DNA of 64,000 nt from Aeromonas veronii bv. veronii (GCF_000820225.1 NZ_CDDK01000031.1:418076-482075); one strand, 5' to 3'; positions 48,870 through 57,488 are shown, counted from the first letter of the stretch. The notes: generated by a model not told the origin, from the sequence alone. Numbers and translations are program-made.

Positions 48870-48946
48870 CACTTCACCTCGACAAACGGGCGACCCTTGG
48901 TGGTCGAAACAGACATGAAAAAAGGAACAGACAGGGCCGGGATCAT
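48869..48946 (-). CDS. Candidate 25-residue ORF between tolC-like and hlyD-like genes
   Basis: An ORF starting MIPALSVPFFMSVSTT and ending VEVK. Its ATG overlaps the TGA of the TolC-like gene (ATGA) and its TGA overlaps the ATG of the HlyD gene (TGATG), so it fills the gap exactly. GAGG lies 7 nt before the start. The first half is hydrophobic and the second basic. All junctions in this cassette overlap the same way. It may be a real small protein, a coupling leader, or a coincidence of repeated start signals. No family recognised. Confidence 0.45.
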   Translation of the reverse strand: MIPALSVPFFMSVSTTKGRPFVEVK

Positions 48947-50340
48947 GAGTTCACCTCGATCACCTGACCGTGCTGATATTGATTGAAACTGTTCATCTGG
49001 CCGGAGAGCGCCAGCAGGCGGGCCAGCGACACCACATATTGATAGGCCGCCGCCGCGCGCTGAGTCTTCACCCCCGCCAGCTGGTTCTGGGCATCCACCA
49101 CATCGAGGGAGGTAGAGAGTCCCTGACCGAAGGCCTTGTCCCGCAGTAGCACGTTCTCCTCTGCCAGCGCCTGGGTGGAAGAGAGGGATTGATACTCCTC
49201 TAGCCCCTGCGCCGCTTCGCGCCAGGTCTTCTCAACGAGCAGCTCCAGATCCTGGCGGGTCTTGGCCTGCAGCAGATTGACCTGCAGTTCGGCGCTCTTG
49301 GCGGCCTGCACCGTCTCGGAACGGCCATCACGGCTCACCAGCGGCATGCTGACCCCTACCCCCACCAGCCAGTCCGGCGCTGTCTTGGAGGCGAGTGAAT
49401 CATCTTCATAGAGGTTGTAGTTGCCGAACAGGAACACCTCGGGAGCATATTTGCCCTGCTCGACCCGGATCAGCCCCTTGGCCTGCTCCTTCTTGGCGCT
49501 GAGCAGCTTGAGACCGGGGTGCACCGCCAGGGTCTGACTCACCAGTCCATCGAGATGAGGCAATGCAGTGTTGACGAACAGGCCGCTGCCCGGCTGGGCA
49601 TTTGGCAACTTCAGCATGCGGCCGAGGGCCAGTTCGGCGATCTCGAGGCTGCGGCGCGCCTTCTGGGTATCGATGCGGGCCCGATCATAGGCCGACTGGG
49701 CGGAGAGACGCTCCACCCTGGCTATCTGCCCCTGCGCTTCGAGCTTCTTGGCGTGATCCAGATGGTGGGCCAGTCCCTCTTCGATCTCCTGTTTGGTCTG
49801 CACCACCTGAGCAGCCAACACCACACCGAAATAGGTTTGGGAGAGGCTCTCGAAGGTGGATTGCTGCTTGAGCACCAGCAGCTGCTGCGCCTCGCTCACC
49901 TGCGCCTGGCGGATATCCTGCGCCGCATCGATGCGACCACCGGCAAACAGCGGCCAGAGCATCTTGACCGAGCTGGTCACCACATTCTGTTTGGTCAGGG
50001 GGGTGACAAATGCGTTGGCCCCGACCCCGAACAGGCTGCCGAGCGCCAGGATCAGATCTTTCTGCTTGGCCAGCGGATTGAGATCGAGGGCATCAAGTTC
50101 AATCGGCTGATCAAGATGGGTATAGCTGGCCCCCAGATCCACCTTGGGCAGATACATGTCCTTGGCCGCCTCGCGCAACTGCTTGGCCCGCTCGACCCCG
50201 GCCTGCTCGGCAGCCAGCCCTTCATCCTGCTGGATGACCCGGGTCCAGGCTTCGCCAAAACTGATGGTTTGCGCCTGCGCCGACCCCAGCACGGCCCCCA
50301 TCAGACACGGCCAGAGTGATTTAATGAACCTTGACGTCAT
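48943..50340 (-). CDS. TolC-family outer-membrane efflux protein
   Basis: 465 residues. Signal peptide cleaved near AQA-QT (about residue 22), followed by two OEP repeats made of long coiled-coil helices and short beta-strands. Repeats such as SLSQTYFGVVLAAQ and TWREAAQGLEEYQSLS are in the equivalent helices. The final LDVVDAQNQLAGVKTQRAAAAYQYV is the canonical OEP ending. First gene of the cassette, so its promoter lies in 50341-50632, shared with the divergent dusB. The ATG at 50340 is favoured by position of the signal peptide. Confidence 0.9.
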   Translation of the reverse strand: MTSRFIKSLWPCLMGAVLGSAQAQTISFGEAWTRVIQQDEGLAAEQAGVERAKQLREAAKDMYLPKVDLGASYTHLDQPIELDALDLNPLAKQKDLILALGSLFGVGANAFVTPLTKQNVVTSSVKMLWPLFAGGRIDAAQDIRQAQVSEAQQLLVLKQQSTFESLSQTYFGVVLAAQVVQTKQEIEEGLAHHLDHAKKLEAQGQIARVERLSAQSAYDRARIDTQKARRSLEIAELALGRMLKLPNAQPGSGLFVNTALPHLDGLVSQTLAVHPGLKLLSAKKEQAKGLIRVEQGKYAPEVFLFGNYNLYEDDSLASKTAPDWLVGVGVSMPLVSRDGRSETVQAAKSAELQVNLLQAKTRQDLELLVEKTWREAAQGLEEYQSLSSTQALAEENVLLRDKAFGQGLSTSLDVVDAQNQLAGVKTQRAAAAYQYVVSLARLLALSGQMNSFNQYQHGQVIEVNS

Positions 50341-50596
50341 AGATCCCCAATCCGCTTTTGTTGCATAAATGTTTGGAGCATTTGCTCGACTGAAGCCCGT
50401 TATCATAACGCAAAGCGGGCCTGCAAGTGGACTGACAATTATGCAGGCGTCCGACCCGAATGGTACAGCGCTCACTCTCCGTCAATCTGGCCGTTTTTCA
50501 ATAACTCCAGAATTTGCAAGCCTTGGCGCGACGTTTTTTTCAGAAAAAAATGGCTGACGCTCAAATACTAACCTTTTCTCCTGCCTAAAAAATGCG

Positions 50597-50602
50597 TAAT
50601 AT
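50597..50602 (+). promoter_or_regulatory. dusB-fis promoter -10 with GC-rich discriminator
   Basis: TAATAT followed by ACGCCGCCC before the transcription start region. The -35 is poor. A weak -35 plus a GC-rich discriminator is the layout of growth-rate and ppGpp-controlled fis promoters, so stringent control is inferred. Confidence 0.55.
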
Positions 50603-50632
50603 ACGCCGCCCTAAGCCGATGGTAACCGTGGA

Positions 50633-51598
50633 ATGCAGATAGGTCCCCACACGCTTGAAACTCCCTTGATTGTGGCTCCCATGGCCGGTGTAACTGACCG
50701 ACCATTCCGTGAACTTTGTTTGCGATTGGGGGCTGGCATGGCCGTTTCCGAGATGCTGCTGGCCAACCCGGATGTCTGGGATACCCAGAAAACCCGGATG
50801 AGGATGGATCACTCTGCAGAAGGCGGATTGCGATCGGTCCAGATTGCCGGAGCCGACCCCGAGATGATGGCGTTTGCTGCCCGCTACAACGTGGAGCAGG
50901 GCGCACAGATCGTCGACATCAACATGGGATGTCCGGCAAAAAAAGTGAATAAGAAGTTGGCAGGTTCTGCCCTGCTGCGCGCCCCCGATCAGGTCAAAGC
51001 AATTTGCCGGGCCGTGGTGGATGCAGTGGAGGTGCCTGTCACCTTGAAGATCCGCACAGGATGGGATCCGGATAACCGCAATGGCGTGGAGATCGCCCGA
51101 ATCGCCGAAGATTGCGGTATCGCGGCCCTTGCCGTGCATGGTCGTACCCGTGCCTGCCTCTACAAGGGCGAAGCGGAGTACGACACGATCAGGGCGATTA
51201 AGCAGGCCGTATCGATTCCTGTTGTCGCCAATGGTGACATCAACAGCCCGGAGAAAGCCCGGTATGTCCTCGACTATACCGGTGTTGACGCCGTGATGAT
51301 CGGCCGAGCTGCGCAAGGACGACCCTGGATTTTCCGGGAAATCCGTCATTTTCTTGAGACGGGCACCAAGCTGCCGCCTCCCGAGAGGGAAGAGGTTCGC
51401 ACCCTGATGAACGAGCATGTAACCAACCTGCACCGGTTTTATGGTGCATATCTGGGAGCGCGCATAGCCCGTAAACACGTGGGCTGGTATCTGGATGAAG
51501 AAGAGACGGGCCGAGAATTCCGTAAGCACTTCAATGCCCTGGATTGCGCAGACGCGCAACTTGAGGCACTCGAAGCGTATTTCGATGGATTAGGTTAA
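50633..51598 (+). CDS. dusB: tRNA-dihydrouridine synthase DusB
   Basis: FMN-dependent TIM-barrel reductase that forms dihydrouridine in tRNA (U17 in E. coli). Signatures: LIVAPMAGVTDRPFR, QIVDINMGCPAKKV with the catalytic Cys (about residue 100), LKIRTGWD, VHGRTR and IGRAAQGRPWIF. 321 residues as in E. coli. It is the first gene of the classic dusB-fis operon, with fis 27 bp downstream. Confidence 0.96.
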   Translation: MQIGPHTLETPLIVAPMAGVTDRPFRELCLRLGAGMAVSEMLLANPDVWDTQKTRMRMDHSAEGGLRSVQIAGADPEMMAFAARYNVEQGAQIVDINMGCPAKKVNKKLAGSALLRAPDQVKAICRAVVDAVEVPVTLKIRTGWDPDNRNGVEIARIAEDCGIAALAVHGRTRACLYKGEAEYDTIRAIKQAVSIPVVANGDINSPEKARYVLDYTGVDAVMIGRAAQGRPWIFREIRHFLETGTKLPPPEREEVRTLMNEHVTNLHRFYGAYLGARIARKHVGWYLDEEETGREFRKHFNALDCADAQLEALEAYFDGLG

Positions 51599-51624
51599 CA
51601 AGATAACTAAAGAGCCGACCGAAT

Positions 51625-51921
51625 ATGTTCGAACAAACCCTGACTTCTGATGCATTGGTAACAACTACTCACAATCACGCTGCCGAGCCGACCCAGCGCC
51701 CCCTGCGTGACTCTGTGCAACAGGCCCTGCGTAACTACCTGGCCCAGTTGAACGGTCAGGAAGTGATTGATCTGTACGATATGGTTCTCTCCGAAGTCGA
51801 AGCGCCGATGCTGGACGTGATCATGCAGTACACCCGTGGTAACCAGACTCGCGCTGCCGTGATGATGGGTATCAACCGTGGCACCCTGCGCAAGAAGCTC
51901 AAGCGTTACGGCATGAACTGA
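51625..51921 (+). CDS. fis: DNA-binding protein Fis
   Basis: Nucleoid-associated regulator, 98 residues like E. coli Fis. The C-terminal helix-turn-helix reads [27 protein letters not shown], which differs very little from the enteric sequence. The N-terminal beta-hairpin region is the variable part. Highly biased codon use fits abundant expression in early exponential phase. Followed by a strong terminator. Confidence 0.98.
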   Translation: MFEQTLTSDALVTTTHNHAAEPTQRPLRDSVQQALRNYLAQLNGQEVIDLYDMVLSEVEAPMLDVIMQYTRGNQTRAAVMMGINRGTLRKKLKRYGMN

Positions 51922-51961
51922 TTGCTGGCCGCGAGCCGCGACGGCGGTTCAAGGCAGATGC

Positions 51962-51998
51962 GAAAGGCGCCAGGTAGCAATACCTGGCGCCTTTCCTT
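51962..51998 (+). terminator. Terminator of dusB-fis
   Basis: A 15-bp perfect inverted repeat (GAAAGGCGCCAGGTA, loop GCAA) with a short pyrimidine tail. Confidence 0.85.
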
Positions 51999-52021
51999 TA
52001 TGCTCTCCCATCCATTTCACC

Positions 52022-52915
52022 ATGGCGACTCCGATGAACCGCACTCCCCTGCTGCTGATGGTACTGGTCACCCTGCTGGCCGCTGCTGGCTGGCTCTTCT
52101 CGAAAGAGGCGATCCGCGAACTGCCCCCTGCCGCCTTTATCGGCAGCCGCTTCCTGCTGGCGGCGCTGCTGTTGCTCCCCTTGGCTTGGTTGCGTGAACC
52201 GCCGCCGACTCGCGCCCAACTGGTGCGCGCTGCCGGTTGCGGCACATTGCTCGGTGCCAGCCTGCTGCTGTGGGTCACCGCCATCAGCCAGAGCGATGCA
52301 CTGGGCAGCGGCGCCTTTATCATGAGCGTCGCCACCCTGATGGCCCCACTGGCCGCCTGGGGAGCCTTTCGGGCCAAACCCGGCCGCCACTACTGGCTCA
52401 CCCTGCCCATCGCCATCGCGGGTCTGTTGCTGCTCTCCAGCAGCACCCATTGGGGCGTGTCGCTCTCGCTGTTCTGGTTTCTGGCGGCGGCCACCACTCT
52501 CGGCATCCAACTTGCCGTCCATCGCCACTTCGCCCAATCCATTGCCCCCACCTGGCTCACCTGCATCCAGCTGGCGATGACCGGCCTGCTCGGCACCCTG
52601 CTCTCCCTGCTGACCGAGCAGTGGCCCGAGGCAGGAGTCAGCCACGGCATCTGGGGCTGGTTTGCAGCGAGCGTCTTGATCGCCACAACATTGCGCTACT
52701 GGCTGCTCACCCACGCATTGAGCAAGATGACCACCGCCCACGCCGCCCTGATGATGCTGCTGGAACCGGTCTGGACTCTGCTGCTGAGCACCCTCTTCTA
52801 TAGCGAACCCCTCGGCGGCGCCAAACTGGCCGGTGCCGGACTGGTGCTCGGCGCTCTGGTGCTCTACCAGCTTCCCCTGCTGCTGCGCAGTGCACGGCTC
52901 AAAACGCCCGTCTGA
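52022..52915 (+). CDS. EamA-family (DMT) transporter
   Basis: 297 residues with about ten TM helices in two EamA repeats. The first repeat includes WLFSKEAIRELPPAAFIGSRFLLA and ALGSGAFIMSVATLMAPLAAW. The second includes LSKMTTAHAALMMLLEPVWTLLLS. The family exports or imports small metabolites, and the substrate cannot be told from sequence. Start is uncertain between 52022 and 52034; neither has a clear ribosome-binding site. Single gene. Confidence 0.85.
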   Translation: MATPMNRTPLLLMVLVTLLAAAGWLFSKEAIRELPPAAFIGSRFLLAALLLLPLAWLREPPPTRAQLVRAAGCGTLLGASLLLWVTAISQSDALGSGAFIMSVATLMAPLAAWGAFRAKPGRHYWLTLPIAIAGLLLLSSSTHWGVSLSLFWFLAAATTLGIQLAVHRHFAQSIAPTWLTCIQLAMTGLLGTLLSLLTEQWPEAGVSHGIWGWFAASVLIATTLRYWLLTHALSKMTTAHAALMMLLEPVWTLLLSTLFYSEPLGGAKLAGAGLVLGALVLYQLPLLLRSARLKTPV

Positions 52916-53001
52916 TCCGCGTCACCGCCCTGCGGGGCGGTGTCACCATTTCCCTCCTGTTTGCTTATCTTGTCCTGCCAATGCTGACGTTCTGTTAACG
53001 G

Positions 53002-53033
53002 CCTTTAACCCTTGGTATCCAGAGGGTTAAAGG
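53002..53033. promoter_or_regulatory. 11-bp inverted repeat upstream of the DUF3100 operon
   Basis: CCTTTAACCCT and AGGGTTAAAGG, perfect arms separated by 10 nt, 141 bp before the operon start. No T-run follows, so it is more likely an operator or leader structure than a terminator. Confidence 0.6.
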
Positions 53034-53173
53034 GCATACCCCATGAAAAAATGCCATATGGCCAGCTTGATGAAGGTCACATTCCTGCCCCTCTTCGCTC
53101 CCTATGATGCCCCCATCATCGGTCTGGACAATCCTGACGATGGCCACACATGGGAATAACAAGAGAAAAGACT

Positions 53174-53992
53174 ATGCAGCAAACCAGCCCCCTCAAGACG
53201 GTCACGGTCAGCATATTGGCAACCGCCATGCTGATCTTTGTGGCCCAGTACCTGATAGGCAAGCAGGAGATCAAGATCGGCATCGCCATCATTCCGATCC
53301 TGCCGATGCTCTTTGCCGTCATCATCGGCATGATTGTCTCCGCCAAGCCGGTCAAGGATCGCATCCCCGGCTGGAAGCAGCTCTTCACCGAGAAAGAAGA
53401 GGGCTTCTGCGGCAAGATGGTGGGCTTCAGCCTGCTGATCCTGGGTACCCAGTACGCGGGGATGATCATCCCCAACCTGAAGATGATCCTGAGCGTTGGC
53501 GTGCCGCTGTTCCTGCAGGAGATTGGCAACCTGCTGCCGATCCTGATCGCCATCCCGCTGGCGGTGAAGTTCGGCTTTGGCCGTCGCGCCATCGGGGCCT
53601 GCTCCTCCATCAGCCGTGAGCCGTCAGTCGCGGTGATTCAGGGCAAGTTCGGCACCGCCTCTCAGGAGTACATCGGCGTGCTGGCCATCTACCTGTGCGG
53701 CTCCGTCATCGGCACCCTCTGGTTCAGCGTGCTGGGCAGTATCGCCCCGCTCACCGGTCTGCACCCGCTGGCGCTGGCTGCAGGCTCCGGTGTGGGCTCA
53801 GGCTCCATGCTGAGTGCCGCCTCCGGCGCCCTGATCAACGGTCTCGACGAAGCGCTGGCTCAGCAGGTGCTGAGTATCGCGGCAGCCTCGAACCTGCTCT
53901 CGTCTGCCCTCGGGGCGCTGTCCCTCACCTATCTGGGTTTGCCGCTCGCTGAAAAAATCTATGCCCTGACTGCCAAAGGAGAGAAAGCATGA
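53174..53992 (+). CDS. DUF3100 family membrane protein
   Basis: 272 residues with about eight hydrophobic segments and a conserved-looking cytoplasmic or re-entrant loop GACSSISREPSVAVIQGKFG followed by GSGVGSGSMLSAASGALI. I assign it to DUF3100, membrane proteins of unknown function usually found beside an M20 amidohydrolase. A transport role is inferred from the topology and neighbours. The stop overlaps the next ORF start by 4 bp (ATGA). The ATG at 53174 is preferred; 53150 would add eight residues. Confidence 0.75.
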   Translation: MQQTSPLKTVTVSILATAMLIFVAQYLIGKQEIKIGIAIIPILPMLFAVIIGMIVSAKPVKDRIPGWKQLFTEKEEGFCGKMVGFSLLILGTQYAGMIIPNLKMILSVGVPLFLQEIGNLLPILIAIPLAVKFGFGRRAIGACSSISREPSVAVIQGKFGTASQEYIGVLAIYLCGSVIGTLWFSVLGSIAPLTGLHPLALAAGSGVGSGSMLSAASGALINGLDEALAQQVLSIAAASNLLSSALGALSLTYLGLPLAEKIYALTAKGEKA

Positions 53993-54438
53993 AAAGCATC
54001 GTAATGGATATGCGGTTCGTCTTTCTGGCGATCCTGCTGGCCATGTTTACCCAGACCCTGACTACCGGCACTCCGCTCTGGCTGATGGGTGACAGCTTCG
54101 TCGCCATGTCACTGGTGGTGTTCGCTTCGCTGATTGCCAAGCGCTATCTGCCCTCCTCCCTGCCGGCATTTGCCTATGCCACCATCATCGGCATTCTCAT
54201 CTGCCTGCCGGAAACCCCGGTGCGCGGCCTCTTTATCGACGCCGTCGCCAAGATCTCCTTCCTCTCCTGCTGCGTACCGCTGCTCGCCTTTGCCGGTCTC
54301 TCGGTGGGCGGTCAGCTGGAAGAGCTGAAGAAGATGTCCTGGAAAGTGATCCTGATCTTCATGATCGTCTCCACCTGCTGCTTCTTCGGCGCCTCGCTGG
54401 TGGCCCAACTCGGCTTCTCCATTCAAGGGATCATCTGA
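53989..54438 (+). CDS. Small integral membrane protein of the DUF3100 operon
   Basis: 149 residues with four predicted TM helices (about 8-28, 36-56, 60-80, 125-145). It overlaps the DUF3100 gene by 4 bp and the amidohydrolase start by 1 bp. This tight coupling suggests a stoichiometric partner, so the two membrane proteins may together make one transporter split into two chains. I recognise no catalytic motif. Confidence 0.75.
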   Translation: MKSIVMDMRFVFLAILLAMFTQTLTTGTPLWLMGDSFVAMSLVVFASLIAKRYLPSSLPAFAYATIIGILICLPETPVRGLFIDAVAKISFLSCCVPLLAFAGLSVGGQLEELKKMSWKVILIFMIVSTCCFFGASLVAQLGFSIQGII

Positions 54439-55619
54439 TGAACAACATCCACATTGAACCGGCCCTGCTGGCCCTGCGCGACTTCAGCCACGAAGTACGC
54501 CACCATCTGCACACCATTCCGGAAGCCTCCGGCGTCGAGTTCAAGACCTCGGCCTACTGCCGCGAGCTGATGACAGGCTTTGACTATCGCCTCACCGACT
54601 ACCCGGGCTTCACCGGTTTCCACGGCGATCTGGTAGTTGATCCTGTGCTGCCGACCATCGCCTTCCGTGCCGATATGGATGGCCTCGAGATGCACGACAT
54701 GAGCGACGTTGCGTTCAAGTCAACCCACGAGGGAATGGCTCACAACTGTGGTCACGACTCCCATATGGCGATCGCCCTGACCGCGGCCAAGTTTCTGGCC
54801 GCCAACCGCGATCGCCTGCTGTACAACGTCCGCTTTATCTTCCAGATGGCGGAAGAGGATATGCGGGTGCCGGGCGCCGAGAAGATGGTCGAACTGGGCT
54901 GCATGAAGGGGGTAGACGAGGTCTATGCCCTCCATAACGACGGCGCCATGGAAACCGGCACCATCAAGTTCAACCACGGTGTGATGTCCTCCTGGGGCTC
55001 TGCCTGGACGCTGGATGTGCACGGTATCTCCGCCCACGGCTCCACCCCCCACAAGGGGCTGGATGCCATCCGTGAAGCGGTGCGGATCATCGAGGACATG
55101 GACTACATCGTCGCCAAGCGCACCAGCCCGTTCAGCCCGGCGGTGTTTGGCTGCGGCATGATCAACGGCGGCACCATCCCCAACGCCATCGCCGACCATG
55201 TGCAGGCGCGCGGCACCATCCGTGCCATGGATGCCGAGACCGACCAGATCCTGAAGAACAGCTTCAAGGAGATCGTGGCCCAGAGCGAACTGCGCGGCTT
55301 CAAGACCAAGATGGTCTATGCCGGGTATCCGGCGGTCGAGAACCACGCCGATGCCTGCGCCCGTCTGCTGCAAGCGGCCGCCGACGTATTGCCCTCCGAG
55401 GGGATCAACGCTCAGGGTCAGCCGATGACCGGCAGCGAAGATTTCAGCTACATGGTCAACGCCTGCCGTGGCCGCAAAGGGGCCATGTTCTTCCTCGGCA
55501 GCGGCTGTCAGGCCAAGGGGATATGCAACTATCTGCATGCCAACCCCTATTACCTCGATGACGACTGCCTGCTGGTCGGAGCCCAGATCTTTATCAATCT
55601 GGCGACCCGCAGCGCTTAA
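54438..55619 (+). CDS. M20-family amidohydrolase
   Basis: 393 residues of the M20D (AbgA/HipO/IAA-amino-acid hydrolase-like) peptidase group. Metal ligands are visible: RADMDGLEM, HNCGHDSHMA (about 105-114), AEEDMRVPGAEKM (catalytic Glu pair) and LHND (His), with TGSEDFSYMV near the C-terminus. The dimerisation domain holds SAHGSTPHKG. Such enzymes remove the acyl group from N-acyl amino acids or cleave small amide conjugates. The operon suggests import followed by hydrolysis, or the reverse. Cytoplasmic, no signal peptide. Confidence 0.9.
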   Translation: MNNIHIEPALLALRDFSHEVRHHLHTIPEASGVEFKTSAYCRELMTGFDYRLTDYPGFTGFHGDLVVDPVLPTIAFRADMDGLEMHDMSDVAFKSTHEGMAHNCGHDSHMAIALTAAKFLAANRDRLLYNVRFIFQMAEEDMRVPGAEKMVELGCMKGVDEVYALHNDGAMETGTIKFNHGVMSSWGSAWTLDVHGISAHGSTPHKGLDAIREAVRIIEDMDYIVAKRTSPFSPAVFGCGMINGGTIPNAIADHVQARGTIRAMDAETDQILKNSFKEIVAQSELRGFKTKMVYAGYPAVENHADACARLLQAAADVLPSEGINAQGQPMTGSEDFSYMVNACRGRKGAMFFLGSGCQAKGICNYLHANPYYLDDDCLLVGAQIFINLATRSA

Positions 55620-55641
55620 TCCCGCATACCGATAAAACCAG

Positions 55642-55668
55642 AAGAGAGGCCAAGGCCTCTCTTTTTTT
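55642..55668 (+). terminator. Terminator of the DUF3100-M20 operon
   Basis: AAGAGAGGCC and GGCCTCTCTT arms with loop AA and a T7 run. Confidence 0.93.
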
Positions 55669-55709
55669 GTCTCTGTATTTTTGCTCTGTGTACGACAAAC
55701 AACCCGCGG

Positions 55710-56669
55710 CTAGAGCCACGGCAACTCCGCCATATTGGCAGCGGGCGGCTGGTTGATAAGGTGCAGCTGCACCGTCTCCCGGCTGATATGGGGGGCGTAG
55801 AGGTGGATAAAGTCGTACATGTAGTCACGCAAATGGGCATGTTTGCGCAGGCAGATGTGGGTGGCACTCGAGGCGATCAGGTGGTCGATGTTGAGGCTCA
55901 CCAGAGCCTCCCTATCCCCCTCGTCAAAGGCCACGCTTGCAATCACCCCGACCCCCATGCCGAGCCGGACGTAGTGCTTGATCACGTCGGTGTCGGTGGC
56001 GGTCAGCACGGTTTTCGGCGAGAGGCCGTGACGGCTGAAGGCCTTGTCCATCTTGGATCGGCCGGTAAAGCCGAACACATAGGTGATGAGGGGATAGCGG
56101 GCCAGATCCGCCATCGACAGCGGCTGGCAGTCGATCAGTGGATGACCGTGGGGCACCACCACACTGCGCCCCCAACGATAACAGGGGACGGCGGCCAGCT
56201 CGTCGAACAGATACATGGACTCGGTGGCGATCGCCATATCCACATCGCCGCTTTGCACCATCTGGGCCAGTTGGGCAGGTGCCCCCTGATGGAGCTGGAT
56301 CGCCACATCGGGATAACGACGGCTGAACTCGGTAATCACCGCTGGCAGCTTGTAGCGCGCCTGGGTGTGGGTGGTGGCGATACGCAGCACCCCGCTGGTG
56401 GCCAGTTGCTCCCCCAGCGACAGCTGGTTGATCTGCTCCACCTGCGCCACTACCCCCTTGGCCAGCTCCATCACCTGCTCGCCTGCGCTGGTCAAGCCGA
56501 CCAGATTCTTCCCCTTGCGGGTAAAGAGGGCGAGCCCCAGCTCATCTTCCAGCATCTTCATCTGCTTGCTGAGGGTCGGCTGGGAGGTGTAGAGCTTCTC
56601 CGCCGTCGCCGAGATGTTGAAGTTATTCTTCACTATCTCGGTAAAGTTCTTGAGCCGGGCGATGTTCAT
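55710..56669 (-). CDS. CysB-like LysR-family regulator
   Basis: 319 residues. The N-terminal helix-turn-helix (ISATAEKLYTSQPTLSKQMKMLEDELG) and the effector domain (IATTHTQARYKLPAVI, QLHQGAPAQLAQMV, TYVFGFTGRSKMD, LTATDTDVIKHYVRLGMGVGVIAS) match the CysB/Cbl branch very closely. It may be a paralogue of the sulfur regulator rather than CysB itself: its position beside the convergent DUF3100-M20 operon suggests local control, and the cysteine operons are not in this window. Ligand inferred to be a sulfur metabolite at most tentatively. Confidence 0.85.
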   Translation of the reverse strand: MNIARLKNFTEIVKNNFNISATAEKLYTSQPTLSKQMKMLEDELGLALFTRKGKNLVGLTSAGEQVMELAKGVVAQVEQINQLSLGEQLATSGVLRIATTHTQARYKLPAVITEFSRRYPDVAIQLHQGAPAQLAQMVQSGDVDMAIATESMYLFDELAAVPCYRWGRSVVVPHGHPLIDCQPLSMADLARYPLITYVFGFTGRSKMDKAFSRHGLSPKTVLTATDTDVIKHYVRLGMGVGVIASVAFDEGDREALVSLNIDHLIASSATHICLRKHAHLRDYMYDFIHLYAPHISRETVQLHLINQPPAANMAELPWL

Positions 56670-56804
56670 CTGGGCAAGGGATCTCGCTGCTGCGGCCAGT
56701 GGGGCTGGCCTGAAAAAGAGAGAGCGGGGCTGACCCCGCAGCTAACCGCCGACCATACCACAGCGCGGCACACGATAATCTGCCCCAGGTCAGAAAGCGG
56801 CGAG

Positions 56805-57431
56805 CTAGTCGCTGGCGAGCCTGATCCCGAGCCCGACAAACAGGGTGCCAATGCCCCGGTTGAGCCAGCAACCGAGGCGCTGCGACAACCGTACCTTGTG
56901 GCTGGCATAGACGGTGGTAAAGACCAGCAGGTGACACCAGATGATACCGCCCAGATTGAAGATGCAACCGAGCAGGATAAAGGCGAGCGCCTTGTCGGGG
57001 GCATCCGGCGCGATGAACTGGGGCACGAAGGCGAGGAAAAAGAGCGCCACCTTGGGGTTGAGCACATTAGTCAGCACCCCCTGCCGGTAAATCTGGTCAT
57101 AGGAGAGGGCAGGCAGGGTGGCCCCTCTCTCCATTGCACCCGTTGCTTGCTGGCGCAGCAAGGAGAACCCCAGATAGATGAGGTAGATGGCGCCAGCCAG
57201 CTTGATAAGGGCAAACAACTCGGCCGAGGCGCTGAGCAGGGCCGACAGACCCAGCGCCGCCGCCAGCACATGCACCATGACACCGGTGCCAATACCCAAC
57301 GTCGCGACCGAACCGGCACGCCACCCTTGCGAGCCACTGCGCAACATGACCAGCAGGGAGTCGGGTCCCGGCATGATATTGAGCAGCAACCCCGAGACCA
57401 TAAACAGTGCAAGATCATGAATACCGAACAT
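56805..57431 (-). CDS. LysE/RhtB-family amino-acid exporter
   Basis: 208 residues with about six TM helices. LLLNIMPGPDSLLVMLRSGSQG near the N-terminus is the family signature, followed by GIGTGVMVHVLAAALGLSAL and GVLTNVLNPKVALFFLAFVPQF. RhtB-type proteins export threonine, homoserine or leucine-like amino acids. Its position beside ilvIH is suggestive of branched-chain amino acids, but the ilvIH terminator separates the transcripts. Confidence 0.9.
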   Translation of the reverse strand: MFGIHDLALFMVSGLLLNIMPGPDSLLVMLRSGSQGWRAGSVATLGIGTGVMVHVLAAALGLSALLSASAELFALIKLAGAIYLIYLGFSLLRQQATGAMERGATLPALSYDQIYRQGVLTNVLNPKVALFFLAFVPQFIAPDAPDKALAFILLGCIFNLGGIIWCHLLVFTTVYASHKVRLSQRLGCWLNRGIGTLFVGLGIRLASD

Positions 57432-57457
57432 CCCCCCTCCCCTCGTAAAGAAAAACC

Positions 57458-57488
57458 AAACAAAAAGGGCTCCGCAGAGCCCTCTTTT
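57458..57488 (-). terminator. Terminator of ilvIH
   Basis: AGGGCTC and GAGCCCT arms with a 4-nt loop; the minus-strand tail is TTTTTGTTT. Confidence 0.85.

Noticed and set aside
53043-53159. 38-codon ORF beginning MKKCHMASLMKV before the DUF3100 gene
   Set aside because: No ribosome-binding site (preceded by GGCATACCCC) and it overlaps the alternative start of the next gene. Treated as chance.
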